The notes under the pieces: model-generated
Told to the model about the DNA's origin: nothing
Database searches by the model: none
The model's input: the letters and a program-made list of their open reading frames with translations, nothing else
Shown here: positions 34,724-47,733 of the stretch, in pieces
How positions within the stretch are numbered: the stretch's first letter is position 1
Layout: every line of letters starts with the position of its first letter
NCBI GenBank assembly: GCA_026027325.1
Contig: JAMSLZ010000011.1
Span: 868,001-932,000 of the forward strand
Source of the DNA: Actinomucor elegans
Taxonomy: Eukaryota > Mucoromycota > Mucoromycetes > Mucorales > Mucoraceae
Direction: 5' to 3'
Length of the DNA stretch: 64,000 nucleotides
Translations under genes and position numbers: made by a program

Positions 34724-36237
34724 ATGAAACGAGGAATAACTAATAGCGCTGTAAAAGAAGAGAGTAGTAGCAACAAAAAGACAAAACAAGGTCATTAATT
34801 CGTATGGCAGTGTTTTACTCTGCATTCACTAAATTATATGTAATCTATAGAACATCCCTTCTTCGACATGAGATCTAAAAAAGCTGTTCGATGGATTAAC
34901 GTGCTTGATTCTGTACTCGTTGCAAAGTCCAAAGGAAACGAACCAGGAAGAAGTAAAATAGCAGCGTTTGATTTGGTAAAATAAAAAAAAAGGCCGTAGC
35001 ATGTACGTCCCTGTCCCTAGATACTGAATACATATTATAAAAAGGATGGAACATTGATTGCTACAAAAAGTGGACGAGCCTTTCCCAAAGACGAGTACGA
35101 TTGGCGTTGGTGGACACCTTCTATTCCCAAACATATAGATCAACTGCACGATGAAGGGTAGATATGATACACGCAGCTTTTTTTTGTTTTAAATGTAGGG
35201 TCCACTGACATTATTCAAACCCACAAGCTATAGGATCGTTGTATTCTCAAACCAAAACGGTCTCAATTCAGATAAAAAGATCAAGAGCTTTCAAACCAAG
35301 GTGGAAAGTATCTTGAATCAAGTCAATTCACCTGTCTTGTTTATGGCTGCCATGAAAAAGGACATGTATCGTAAGCCAATGACTGGTATGTGGGATTGGT
35401 TAGAGGAAAACAATGACGATGTGCCCATTGACAAAAGCACAAGCTTCTATATCGGTGATGCTGCTGGAAGAGCAGATGGTTGGAAGCTAAAACTGAAAAA
35501 AGATCATTCCTGCAGTGATCGAAAGTTTGCTCACAATATACAGATAGCTTTTCATACGCCAGAGGAATTCTTTATGAAGGAAAACAAAGCAGTGTTTGAA
35601 TGGAGAGGATTTAATGCTAAAGAGCATAATGAAAAACCACGTAAGTTACAATTGATTCATTGATATGAACGGACAATTTGACGTTTCTTTTTTTTTTCTT
35701 TACATGTACATAGTACCTTTGCATTTACCAGAAGATACACCTTTAACCAATGAAAATCAAACAGAGGTAGTTGTTTGCGTTGGGTATCCAGCAAGCGGTA
35801 AAAGTAGCTTTGTTAAAAAGCATTTAGTGCCTAAAAACTACGTTTATATCAATCAGGATATGCTCAAGACCAGAGATAAGTGTGTTGCAGCATGTCAAAA
35901 AGCTTTGGCAGAAAAGAAATCGGTTGTGATTGATAATACGAATCCAGAACGCGCAACACGCGCTCTTTACATCAAGTTGGCTCAAAATGCAAATGTACCA
36001 GTACGATGTTTTTACTTTGGTGATGATGCAGAATTGGCACAACACAATAACTATTACCGTGCTATCAATAAGCCAGAAGAAAAGAGAGATGTGCTTAGTA
36101 GTATTGCTTTTCGTACATTTAAATCCAAGTTGCAAGAACCTACTACCCAGGAAGGCTTTAGTGAAGTGAAAAAGATAAATTTTGTATTTGAAGGGTCTGA
36201 GCAAGATAAAGAAGCGTGGCAAAAGTGGTGGCATTAA
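34724..36237 (+). CDS. PNKP: Bifunctional polynucleotide kinase 3'-phosphatase
   Basis: Five exons (34724-34790, 34851-34975, 35045-35157, 35228-35640, 35714-36237) give 413 residues. The phosphatase half has the HAD nucleophile motif DLDGT (63-67), then VVFSNQNG, KP..GM and FYIGDAAGR. The kinase half has the P-loop GYPASGKSS (263-271), NQDMLKTRDKC and VVIDNTNPERATR. The enzyme restores 5'-phosphate and 3'-hydroxyl ends at DNA breaks before ligation. There is no FHA domain, unlike animal PNKP; the layout is like fission yeast Pnk1. The first donor is an unusual GTCATT. MZT1 ends 85 bp upstream. Confidence 0.93.
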
Positions 36238-37669
36238 TGATTAAATTTGACTTGTTATCTAGTGTCAAAAATAAATTTTTAAAAATCATTTTTCAATTGC
36301 TGCCCATTAATTTCGGCACAAACGACAAACTTCCACCGTGCCAACTGTATTCTCGAATGCAAGGTCGAATGAACCCTAGTTTGAATTGCGTATTTTTCAA
36401 TATCGTATTAGGTTATTTGAGCTGTTAGATGCACATGCACTGCCACGCACTTTTTCATCTCCGTAATAATTAGGGTTTATATAGCAAGAGTTTTATTGGC
36501 CCGTGAGCGTAGTGTGAACAAATATTTTTCAAGTTGCAAATCATTTTTAAACCATCAACCCGAGATATACATTTGAATTTCAGGACATCGATGGTACAGG
36601 ACCTGGTATTGCCGATAAACTTGACACTTTAACAATATATTCAAGTGAAAACGCGGTAAAAACCATTTTATTTGTCTACAAACTGTATCAAATACCCCAA
36701 AACAAAACTATCCATTGTGCTTTCTGTTATGCCATAATTTCTCCTTTGGGCGTAAAATAGATCACATACCCGGCTCTAAAATTCATAAATTAAAACGCAG
36801 ATTGTCGGCCAGATGCGCTTCGTCTAGACGATAGATCTCGGCCGATCTCGGTCCAATGTCGCATCTGATTAGTTTCTCATGCTCAGAATGAACTGTTGTG
36901 GCTGTTCATGTACGCATCTGTTCAAATGCTTTTACTACATTACATGCCATGGCTGAATTACACAATATATAACATTCACAAGTCCAATGCTATTCTTGCC
37001 AAAAAGTCAAATAGTACTTGGAAAATTTAATTATAGACAACGTTCTATCCAATCCACAACAGCTCGTGCACCATACGCGGCTGTTTAATAGCTCATCTTT
37101 AATAATGAAAAGCATGCGATCCTATTTGCTTTTAAAGTCATTCTCTGAATACGTATAGAACAAAAGAGCGGCAGAGAGAGATCATCCGCGTAGCTGAATG
37201 GGTATGCATTATTAATCTCTTTTACCGAAGGCAAAATGTATACTCCAAAACGTTTTCTTCTTGTGCAACCTTGAACATTTACCGTATTTTCTTTGGAAAA
37301 TCCAAGTTCAAGTCGGAATAAAAGTTGACTATTCCACCAGGGTTTGTGCTTCTTCTTAATCCATAGCAAACCGTACTGATAGGGAGGGAAGGAAAAGGTT
37401 TATTTTCTGATAATCTACAAAGCTTGAAAGCGAAAGAATAAAGACAGCTATTGACCAGGCTCTCTATTTATTAATTTGAAATTGCGGAAACGCCGTTAAA
37501 AACCGGGAGAATCTGCCCGTATACTAGCGACACTTGCAAAGGTTCTGCCGTTGTTTTCGTGTATACGTCACAAAAATTGGGCCTTTGTTTCCCGCTTTTC
37601 TACCCCACATCCAAAAAAACATACCAGCCCTTTTCTTTCAACCCTTTTCTCTTTTTCTTGTAAGAAAAA
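36238..37669. other. Intergenic with one repeat copy
   Basis: It holds a plus-strand repeat unit (about 36825-36990). The last 120 bp before KGD1 is pyrimidine-rich. No gene is seen; the minus ORF 37085-37369 has no motif. Confidence 0.6.
36825..36990 (+). repeat. Well-preserved single copy of the ~175-bp dispersed repeat
   Basis: AGATCT at 36833, then CGGCCGATCTCGGTCCAATG, TCGCATCTGATTAG and CAGAATGAACTGTTG. This is the clearest version of the conserved 65-bp head and can serve as the reference unit. Confidence 0.65.
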
Positions 37670-40600
37670 ATGTATCGTTTATCTGCACTCAGTAGAGTGT
37701 CAAGTGCACTTCGACCTTCTATTCAGGCTATGCCCAAAGTGGCTCGCCAGTCTTTCCTTCGTACTTCAGCTGCTGGCTTCCATACCAACAAAACACGTTT
37801 CGCTGCACCCGAAACGAACGATGGTTTCTTGCACGGTAGTTCTGCCAACTATATTGAAGAAATGTACGAAGCTTGGTTGAAGGATCCTTCTTCTGTGCAC
37901 TTGTCTTGGCAGGTATACTTTAAGAACATGGCCAACGGTGTTTCTCCTGCCCAAGCCTACACTCCTCCTCCCACCATTGTACCTTCTGCCAGTGCTCGTT
38001 TGCCTGTCTTGCCTGGTGTTGGTGCTAGTGGTTCTTCTGAAGTTATTGATCACATGAAGATCCAACTTTTGTCCAGAGCTTATCAAGTTCGTGGTCACCA
38101 TATTGCCAACTTGGACCCTCTTGGTATCCAACATGCTGACCTTAACTCTTCTACTCCTCCCGAGTTAGAATATACTTACTATGGCTTCAAGGATAGCGAT
38201 CTCGATAGAACTTTCACTATCGGTCCTGGTATCTTACCTGCTTTCGCAAAGTCTGGTGCTACTCTTACTCTTCGTGAAATTGTTGCTCACTTGAAGAAGA
38301 TTTACTGTAAGTTGAAAAAAAAATACAAAAAAAAATTTATTCCGTTGTTTGGGGGTGGCATGTACTTTTAGTATAATATCGGGAACTTATATATATATAT
38401 ATGTATTATAGGTGGTTCTATTGGTGTTGAATACATTCATATTCCTGATCGCGCTCAATGTGATTGGATTCGTGAACGTATCGAAACTCCCAACCCTTTC
38501 AAGTACTCTGTTGAAGAAAAGCGCGTCATTTTGGATCGTTTGACTTGGTCTGACAGTTTCGAACGTTTCGTTGCTTCCAAGTATCCTTCCGAAAAGCGTT
38601 TCGGTCTTGAAGGTGGTGAAACCTTGATTCCTGGTATGAAGGCTATGGTAAGTGGTATATTTTTTGGGGGTTTTTTTTTAAAAAATAAAATAAAGCACTG
38701 AACCAACTGACGTGCGTTCTTTAGATTGATCGTTCCGTTGATCTTGGTGTTGAATCCATTGTCATTGGTATGCCCCATCGTGGTCGTCTTAACGTTCTTT
38801 CCAACGTTGTTCGTAAGCCCAATGAATCCATTTTCTGTGAATTCAGTGGTGCTCTTGAACCCAGTGAGGAAGGTTCAGGTGATGTCAAGTACCATCTTGG
38901 TATGAACTACGTTCGTCCTACTCCTTCTGGAAAGCGTGTTCAGCTTTCTTTGGTTGCTAACCCCTCTCACTTGGAAGCCGTTGATCCCGTTGTTCTCGGT
39001 AAGACTCGTGCTCTTCAATTCTACGGTAAGGACACCAAGGGTGATAAATCGATGGCTGTCTTGATCCACGGTGATGCTGCTTTCGCTGGTCAAGGTGTTG
39101 TTTACGAAACCATGGGTTTCCATGACTTGCCTTCTTACTCTACTGGTGGTACCATTCACGTTGTTGTAAACAACCAAATTGGTTTCACTACTGATCCTCG
39201 TTACGGTCGTTCCACACCTTACTGTACCGATATCGCCAAGTCTATCAACGCTCCTATCTTCCATGTCAACGGTGATGATGCTGAAGCTGTTACTTATGTC
39301 ATGCAATTGGCTGCTGACTGGCGTCAAACTTTCCACAAGGATGTCGTTATTGATTTGGTCTGTTACCGTAAGCACGGTCACAACGAAACCGATCAACCTA
39401 TGTTCACTCAACCTCGCATGTATGAAGCTATTGCCAAGCAAACACCTGTCGCTAAAAAGTACGAAACTCAATTGAAGGAAGAAGGTTCTCTTACCGATGC
39501 CGAAATTAAGGATAACAAGAAGCGTGTTTGGGATATCCTTGAAGAAAGTTATTCTCGCAGCAAGGACTACAAGCCTGCTTCCAGTGAATGGCAATCCAGT
39601 TCATGGCCTGGATTCAAGTCTCCCAAGGAATTGGCCGAGGAGAACTTACCTCACTACCCCACTGGTGTCCCTATCGATACCTTGCAAACCATTGGCAAGG
39701 CTATGACCACCCTTCCCCACAACTTTAACGTTCATCGTAACTTGAAGCGTATTCTTCAAAACCGTGAAAAGTCTTTGAACGAAGGTAAGGATATCGATTG
39801 GTCTACTGCTGAAGCTTTGGCCTGGGGTTCTCTTCTCGCTGAAGGTAAGCACATCCGTGTCTCTGGTCAAGATGTTGAGCGTGGTACTTTCTCTCAACGT
39901 CACGCTGTTCTCCACGACCAAAAGGATGGCTCCAAGCACACTCTCTTGAACCATATTAGTCCTGAACAAGGTGTTCTTTCCATCTCCAACTCTTCTTTGT
40001 CTGAATACGGTGTTCTCGGTTTCGAATTGGGTTACTCTCTCGTCAACCCTGATTCTCTCGTTGTCTGGGAAGCTCAATTCGGTGATTTCGCCAACACTGC
40101 TCAAGTCATTGTCGATCAATTCTTGGCTTCTGGTGAACAAAAATGGTTGCAACGCACTGGTCTAGTGTTATCTCTTCCTCACGGTTATGATGGCCAAGGT
40201 CCTGAGCACTCTTCTTCCAGAATTGAACGTTACCTTCAAATGTGTGATGATAACCCATACGTCTATCCTTCTCCCGAGAAGTTGTCTAGACAACACCAAG
40301 ACTGTAACATGCAAGTCGTATACGCCTCTACTCCTTCCCAATACTTCCACGTCTTGCGTCGTCAAATCTGCCGTCAATTCCGTAAGCCTTTGATCATGCC
40401 CTTCTCCAAGTCCTTGCTTCGTCATCCTCTTGTCAAATCTGATTTGGCTGAATTGACTGGTGAAACTCACTTCCAACTCTACTTGCCTGAAGAGCATCCT
40501 GACTACTTGGAAGCTCCTGAGAAGATCACTAAGCACATCATGTGTTCTGGCCAAGTCTACTATGCCCTTTTGAAGGCTCGTGACCAAAACAAGATCACTA

Positions 40601-40941
40601 ATGTCGCTATTTCTCGTGTTGAGCAATTGAACCCCTTCCCTTACGAGCAAGTCAAGGAACATGCTGACAAGTACCCTAACGCTGAGGTTGTCTGGTGTCA
40701 AGAAGAGCCCTTGAACATGGGTGTCTGGCAACACGTCCAACCTCGTATCACTACTGCTTTGTCTCAAACTGAACATCACGCTGGCAAGTCTCCTCTTTAC
40801 GCTGGTCGTGCTCCTTCCGCCTCTGTTGCTACTGGTAACAAGAAGAAGCATTACCAAGAAGAATATGGTCTTTTGTCCAAGGCTTTGATTGGTGAAGCTA
40901 TTCAACCCAAGGAAGTGACTCAGGGTGTTCCCGTTTGGTAA
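37670..40941 (+). CDS. KGD1: 2-oxoglutarate dehydrogenase E1 component, mitochondrial
   Basis: Three exons (37670-38306, 38412-38647, 38725-40941) give 1029 residues. An Arg/Ser-rich mitochondrial presequence is followed by the small N-terminal region [21 protein letters not shown]. Then come the thiamine-diphosphate domain ([36 protein letters not shown]) and the transketolase-like C-terminal half ([21 protein letters not shown]). It catalyses the TPP-dependent first step of the 2-oxoglutarate dehydrogenase complex in the TCA cycle. Codon use is strongly biased (GGT, CGT, AAG, TTG/CTT), which indicates high expression and produces long spurious antisense ORFs. The gene is complete. Confidence 0.98.
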
Positions 40942-42925
40942 ATAAAAAAAAAACGATATTAGTTTCGATTATACTCTATATTTTTGTAAGTTTCCACTTT
41001 ATGCATCCTTTCCCTGCTAAAATTCTTTAGACATATATTCTTTTTTTTTTATTATTGTTTCTTTCTTTATTATTCACGCGCAACACACCATTTTTTTTTC
41101 TTTTATCAATTGTCTACTTTCCTTCCTTATCCCATTTTCATATAGTGGTTATGGTACCTTTTAGGCACCTTTTCACTCGTAATAAATTTTTATTTTAAAT
41201 CAGACAGATGCATAACAATGTGTTTTAGAAAAAAAAAAACTTCCCTTCCGTTTTGAATACAGGGCTGCTTGTCGAAAGCGAACTGACATAAATCAGTTGG
41301 GATCTACAGATCTATAGATCTAGATTGCATCGAATGTATACATTTTACAGATTCTCATCAAAGTATATATATATCTGTGGTACTTTTATCTAAACTAAGG
41401 CCCTAATAGATTCAGTAGTTTATTCTGAAAAGTACTAGTCATCAAATGCGACATTAAATGGAATCGAATGAGGGAATAATGCTTAAAATGGGACAAAAAA
41501 AAAGTTCAATTTTAGAATATTTTATTTTTTTGTGTGTTTGCAGTGTGCAGATCACGTTTTAGAGATATAATAGTTTTTGATTAATATAGATTCACCATAT
41601 CCATACATTTATTATGATCTAGATATCTCCAAGTGTAAAGCACTTCTATATTTCTACCCAAACAATTGGAAAAGTAAACAAATGATCTATAAAATCAACG
41701 ACGTTGCTATAGTAAGAAGTAATGTATCCAAAGTAGCGCCGCTCGGTGTCCTCTAATCGAATTGAGACAATCTTGGAGAGTAATTAGATGATTTTGTATA
41801 GGAAATATGGGACTTGAAATTGATCTATTAAACCTACGCTATCCATAGATCAAATACAATCCAACTACAGATGCGCTACCAAAAAAAAAAAACCATGATT
41901 ATAGGAGATGAACAAACATATAGCAAAAGTGTGCAGCCATAGTGGCGAATCAGTGAATGTCTTTATATGCATTAACTTGTGTTTGGTGGCCTAACTTTTT
42001 TTTATACTTGATTAATGATGATTGCTGGTCATGTTGACTGAAAAGAGTTCCTTGATTCAATAGAAAACCCTTAATTTCATATATTAATATACAAAAAAAA
42101 GTACAAAGGTATTGCTTAAAAACATCATACGAATTTAATCATTGCGGGTAAATGGCGGAAAGGTGAGGGTAATCGTTTAACATAGATGCTGCATAAATTG
42201 GTTTCTCTTGTTAGTAACTTGCTCCTATATATAATACGCAGGCATGTAATGATTTTTGTAAGAAGAAAAGCAATGCTTTTAGTTATTGATTAGTCAAGTA
42301 TATGCATTATGAATCTACCGGGACACGGATCAATAAAAGAACAAAAAATATCAGCTGCTTGCTGATATTTCAGATTAGATATTACAGTATAGTAGAAGCG
42401 GATCGATAATAACGAGATTCATATACCTGTGTCGCCATCTGTATTTGGTTCGGATCATGTGTAATGAATATAGAAGATGTGTAAGGGAAAAGTACCGCGT
42501 GGCACAACAGATGCTTAGCGAATGAATCTTGTACTGAATAGTACAAAAAAGAGATCAAAATAGATAAACAACTGTCTCTTTATTCTACCATCAATATATA
42601 GACAAAGGATTACTTTTATTTGACTTCAAAAAAATGAAATCTTTGGTTACTAAATCAAAAAAAAGCACAGATTACACAGAATATTTCTGTTTGGAGTGAG
42701 GTTGTACACGATAGATTTGCCTCGACTTTTCTTTCTTTTCCTTAGAATTGAGGGTTTAAATATCTACTAGCAGTCTGTTTGTATACAGAAAGTGCGTGAC
42801 GCAAATCAAAACCTTATAGTCACCCTACTAGGTTGGATTTTCAACTTGTCTAGCTTCTTTTTTTCTTTACTCTTTCTTTTTCATTTTCAATTTTTTTTTT
42901 TTTTTTACCTTTGTATTAATCAATC
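40942..42925. other. Intergenic with one repeat copy and small hairpins
   Basis: It contains a minus-strand repeat copy (about 41400-41475), a GATCTA-rich patch (41300-41323) and a hairpin of AAATATCAGC with its complement around TGCTT (42347-42371). The last 100 bp is a pyrimidine-rich leader of the next gene. No gene is seen. Confidence 0.55.
41400..41475 (-). repeat. Copy of the ~175-bp dispersed repeat
   Basis: The reverse complement reads CGATTCCATTTAATGTCGC, ATTTGATGACTAGTAC, TTTTCAGAATAAACTAC, in the same order as the other units. Confidence 0.6.
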
Positions 42926-43683
42926 ATGGCAAGTATTATCAAATCTTTATGTTGAACCATTGACTCATGTTAGTATAGTCTGGTGCTGCTCTTACTGACG
43001 CCGAGATCAATCACTTGCAAGCCAAGTTTAACACTCTTACCAATGGTGGCCCTATGACTGCAGAGACCTTGAAGCAAATCTACAAGGTTGCAAAAATCCC
43101 AGTAACTGATGCTGAAATTAATGCCCAGGTAAAAGCATCTTAATAAAATATCAAGTGATTTTTTTTCTCACCTTTTTTTTTTTTTTAATTAGATCCGTGC
43201 TGCTGACGCTAAAGGTAACGGAAAAGTTGATTTTGAGGACTTTTTGGCCGTCATGTCCAAGGTAAGAGCAATGACCCTGCTTTTTGTCCCTTGCTTTTTC
43301 TAACCATTCTATCTATCCTGGTCACAGCAACATGACATCAATGCTGAGGAAGGTGTATCCAAGATATTTAATATACTTGATACCGATCAAGATGGTCAAC
43401 TTACTGGTGATGACTTGAAGCGTGGTGTTTCATTATTTGGTATGTAACTATATTTTCACACCAGCGTTTTACTAATGAGGCCACTTTAGGTAACTCTGTT
43501 TCTGCTACTGATATTGAAGAAATGATGGCCTCCGCAGATGTTGATGGTGATGGTTTGATCAACTATGAAGAATTCTTGAAGGTTATGGTAAAGTGTGCTC
43601 TTCTTTTTTAACGTAACGTATTCGTATTGATTATATTTTGCGCTTAGACACCTTCCAAGGTCAATGGTCAAACTTTGTTCTAA
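42926..43683 (+). CDS. Calmodulin-like EF-hand protein
   Basis: Six exons (42926-42928, 42979-43128, 43193-43261, 43328-43439, 43490-43587, 43648-43683) give 155 residues with four EF-hand positions. EF1 (FNTLTNGGPMTAETL) has lost its calcium ligands. EF2 (56-67, DAKGNGKVDFED), EF3 (92-103, DTDQDGQLTGDD) and EF4 (128-139, DVDGDGLINYEE) look competent. The length and spacing fit calmodulin, a myosin light chain or a related regulator, and I cannot choose among them. The first coding exon is only the ATG. The downstream frame requires splicing right after it, with donor GCAAGT, a GC-AG intron of 50 nt. No GT donor nearby keeps the frame. Confidence 0.85.
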
Positions 43684-45683
43684 GCCTGATTGATTTGCCC
43701 CAGTTTAATGATGATCCCCCTTTATAATACATATAATAAATACTACCTATTACATTTCAATGATATCAACATATACATACATGATGATTTTTCTGCCATT
43801 CTAACCTATATCCACCCATCATTCTTGTTCTTTTTGGAACCAGATACTATACTGCACGCTGATTCATTCCAAACGCGTGATCTCTGATTTAGGCTGCAAA
43901 ATTGCATGTAGCCCTGAGAAATTGGGATACCAATACAATAACCTTCCTTTAGAACTTTATATAGTCACTTTGTTAAAACTTACTGGTGAATATGATATGT
44001 ATTAGATATTATAATCAGTAATATACAAATTAATAATAAACATTCAATTGATTTATTTAAAAATTAGATGTATCGTTTATGATGAATTGCATATAATGTC
44101 TCACTTTCTTTTATCATATGTGCTTGTAAATATACCCATACTAAATACCGCTATTTAATGATATCAATTGGGTAGACAGAAACAAGCACGAGTATTAATA
44201 AATACGAAGCCTTACACTAGATCAAAAACATTATTCAATTCCTATTATGTTTCGCTAAAATACAATGTTATATATCTGCTTATCTCTATAGAAGTTATCT
44301 ATATTCATTTATAGTATATATCTAGACTTATCTATACCGCTTCATGCCTACTTGATTAATTTATGTCGAGCCGATGTTATGATTATGAAGGAATTTACAA
44401 TGTGCCCTGCTATTACTGTTTAGATATCTCTAGAATTGGACATCGGTGATTCAATGGGTCTTTGCTACCTAAAGTCAAGCTTGGACTCGACCAAATGAAG
44501 ATTTCTTAATATTCTTTAAATTGACTTTTGAATAATATAAATATCCAAATATAACAAAAAGTACTTTTACAACGTTGGTACAGAATCGAACCATGCATCA
44601 AATGAGGTAAAGGACATATTATATTTCTATAAATCTATGCAGGTTAATTTGATGAAATCTCAATATTCAATATATCTATAGCTTGTATGTTTTTTTAGTT
44701 AAGAAAAAAAAAGGGAAACTTGAAAGTTTTGGTCTAAGGGAGAGCATATGCCTTGAGTTTTTCTGAAATCGAGAAGTTTTTGATTCATTTTTAATATCTC
44801 TACATTCCTTGATAAATTCCGGTTTAAGGTCGTACCCAATGGCCAAATTGTTTTCAGGGCATACGGTTACAATTACTACCACAACCATTATTTGGTTAAA
44901 GTACAATGAATATATCATTTTTAGCATTTGACTTTCGTGTAACTTAGATTCAATGATTGGTATATCTTTCGACTCGATTCTGATTTAATGTTGCATCTGT
45001 TTAACACTTGTTCAAAATGAAGCCATTAGATTACTTCAGTATTTAGCTAAATGGTTTGTAGTGTATATGTTACTTTTTTTAACGAATATATATCGAGTTG
45101 TATATAATTCTTAGGAGAAAAATGCCTAACCATCTCTAGATCTCACGGCCAATCTCAATCTAATGTCATAATTAATTAATGTTCATATTCAGAATGAAGA
45201 AATTTATTCGGTAGGAATAGTTGTTTAACTAGAATTACTATGAATATACGAACTTGTATTTTATCATTTGACTTTAAAATGTATGCAATTTATTTAACTT
45301 TGAACTACTAGTTAGTAGATCTTTCGAGCGACCCCAGTCAAATGTCGCATCAGATTAACACATCATCTGCGGCATGAACTGCTGCATCTATTAAATCTTT
45401 AAAAAGAGTAAGCTTTGATCACTTGATTTTATTATGGGAAACGTTTGCCCTGATTTTTGCCCTGCATTTATCCCGAACTTCTTTGAGTAAAATATACTGG
45501 CAAAATCTGAAAACTTTTTTTATTAACTCGTCCACATTAAAATACATATACTCCAAGGCCCTTGAGTTAAGGATATAATAGATGAAACCAAAACGTATTT
45601 TATGTTGGATAGTATGACAATGTTTATGATTTATTTCTTTATAACAAAGCTATGGTGGCTTTTATATGTATGCTAAGATCCGT
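43684..45683. other. Intergenic with a repeat array
   Basis: 2 kb without a recognisable gene. Three repeat units lie at 44955-45400. Short ORFs show no motif. Confidence 0.6.
44955..45400 (+). repeat. Head-to-tail array of the ~175-bp dispersed repeat, three copies
   Basis: Unit starts are at 44962 (ATATCT), 45138 (AGATCT) and 45317 (AGATCT), giving periods 176 and 179. Shared segments include GATTTAATGTTGCATCTG, CAATCTAATGTCATAATTAA and AGTCAAATGTCGCATCAGAT, each followed by an AATGAA or CATGAACTG block. Confidence 0.7.
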
Positions 45684-47733
45684 TTAGATGCGAGGACCAG
45701 CATTACAAGTTTCAGGACTTGCTTCATCTTGGAAACTCTTAAAGTTTTGAGTAAACATTTCGGCGACGTTCTTCAATGACGCCTGGAAATCATCAGGTGC
45801 ACCTTGCCAAGCCTTGCGAGGATGAAGAATATCATCTGGTACGCCTTCAACAGCGGTAGGAATAGCCAATCCAAACACTTCATAGGTTTCAAACTGTCCT
45901 TTAGCCAACGATCCATTATGAATACTGTCCAAGATAGCGCGAGTGTACTTGAGAGGGCAGCGTTTACCACCATTCTTGGCTGAATTACCTACCCAACCTG
46001 TATTGATTAACCAAGCGTCTGCAGCATATTTGCTTATCTTTTCAGCCAACATGGTGGCATACTTTTGAGGATGCAGTACGAGGAAAGGCGCACCGAAACA
46101 AGCGCTGAACGTGGGTGTGGGTTCAACGATACCATCTTCAGTACCAGCAACCTTGGTAGTGTAGCCAGAGATGAAATGGTACATGACTTGGCTGGGTGTG
46201 AGCTTGGAAACGGGTGGGATCACGCCAAAGGCATCGCAAGTCAACAAAATGATGTTCTTTGGATGACCGCCTATACAAGGAATCTTGGCATTGGGGATAA
46301 AGTCTACAAGACAATAAAAAAAAAAATGAGTTTTTTTTGTTCTTTTCTCCAACAGCTTACCCATAATGGGGAGGTTGTTTACCAATGGGATAAGCACAAC
46401 GCGTGTTTTCGGTCAAGAAATCATCCGCATAGTCCACTACGCGCGAATCTTCATTCAAAACAACGTTTTCAAGGACAGAACCGAAGCGAATAGCATTGTA
46501 AATCTCGGGCTCCTTTTCAGCTGAAAGATCAATACACTTGGCATAACAGCCACCTTCAATATTGAAGATGCCTGTATCACTCCAACAATGCTCATCATCT
46601 CCGATTAAATGACGTTTGGGATCAGCACTCAAGGTGGTTTTGCCAGTACCTGTGATAAAATGGAACGGTTGAATATTAGCACACAACAATACAACCATTT
46701 TTTTTTATAAATATATATATATACATACCTGAAAGACCGAAAAACAAAGATACATCACCATCAGGTCCTTCGTTAGCAGAAGAATGAAGAGAAAGAACAC
46801 CTGCCTTAGGCATCAAGTAGTGCATCACAGTAAATACCTACAACATGTATGTATCAATATGCCGAATATTTAGATATACATATTTACTTACACCCTTCTT
46901 CATTTCACCGGCATATTCAGAACCAAGGATCACCATTTCATGGCGTTTAAAGTTAACAGAGATAGAAGTAGTGGATGTCATACCGGTCGTATATCGGTTT
47001 GCTGTAATAAATGTTATTTACACTGCTTATACAACTCATTAAATACGTTACCTGGGAATTCACCTGCGTTAAAGATGGTGAAATCAGGCGTTCCAAAATT
47101 TTCAAGCTCATCTTCAGTAGGTCGAATCAACATATTGCGCATAAACAAGATATGATACGCTCTAGAAGCAATGACTCTGATCTTTTTGCGGTACTTGGGA
47201 TCCCAACCAGCAAAGCCATCGAAGACATAGAGACGAGGATGCGTGTTCAGGTAATCAATAGCGCGTTCGCGATTAATCAAAAAGACGCGTTCACTCATTT
47301 TTGTATTGACAGGACCCCACTATGCAACAAGTCAGCAAAAGTAATAGCAGTGGCTTTCTTTTTATTGAAGCACTTACCCAGATATCCTTGCCAGAATCTT
47401 CTTCTTCAACAATACGCTTGTCTTTGGGGCTTCGGCCAGTCTTTTTACCAGAGTAAGAGCATAAAGCGCCCGTGGAGGAAATAACTGTACCCAATTCATG
47501 CGTCAATGCTTCTTCGTAAAGAACGGCGACAGAGGGGTTGTGTTTGATAGTGACCTAGTATAGCTCATAAGTATATATAGAAGGGCACGTTCAACTTATC
47601 ATTAACTTACTTTGTCATAGTCAATGCCAGCCATGTTATGAAGGTCTTCTTCTACCTTTGTATGCACGCCAGGTGAACCAGGTCTTGAGGAACCAAGTCT
47701 AGCGGGTGAACCAGGACGATAACCAGCAGTCAT
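45684..47733 (-). CDS. PCK1: Phosphoenolpyruvate carboxykinase (ATP)
   Basis: Seven exons (47733-47611, 47554-47378, 47319-47052, 47001-46892, 46837-46729, 46649-46383, 46303-45684) give 557 residues. FNAGEFPANRYT, the P-loop [11 protein letters not shown] (about 260-268), [19 protein letters not shown], and [15 protein letters not shown] are family signatures. The ATP-dependent enzyme converts oxaloacetate to phosphoenolpyruvate, the committing step of gluconeogenesis, and is normally repressed by glucose. The first 25 residues are Ser/Pro/Gly/Arg-rich. The frame is open upstream to an ATG at 47793, but a TATA box at about 47798-47803 makes that ATG an unlikely start. Confidence 0.97.

Noticed and set aside
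38875..39594. A 239-codon antisense ORF inside KGD1 (and another at 40168-40905)
   Set aside because: It is produced by the strong codon bias of KGD1 on the other strand; no start context, motif or codon bias of its own.
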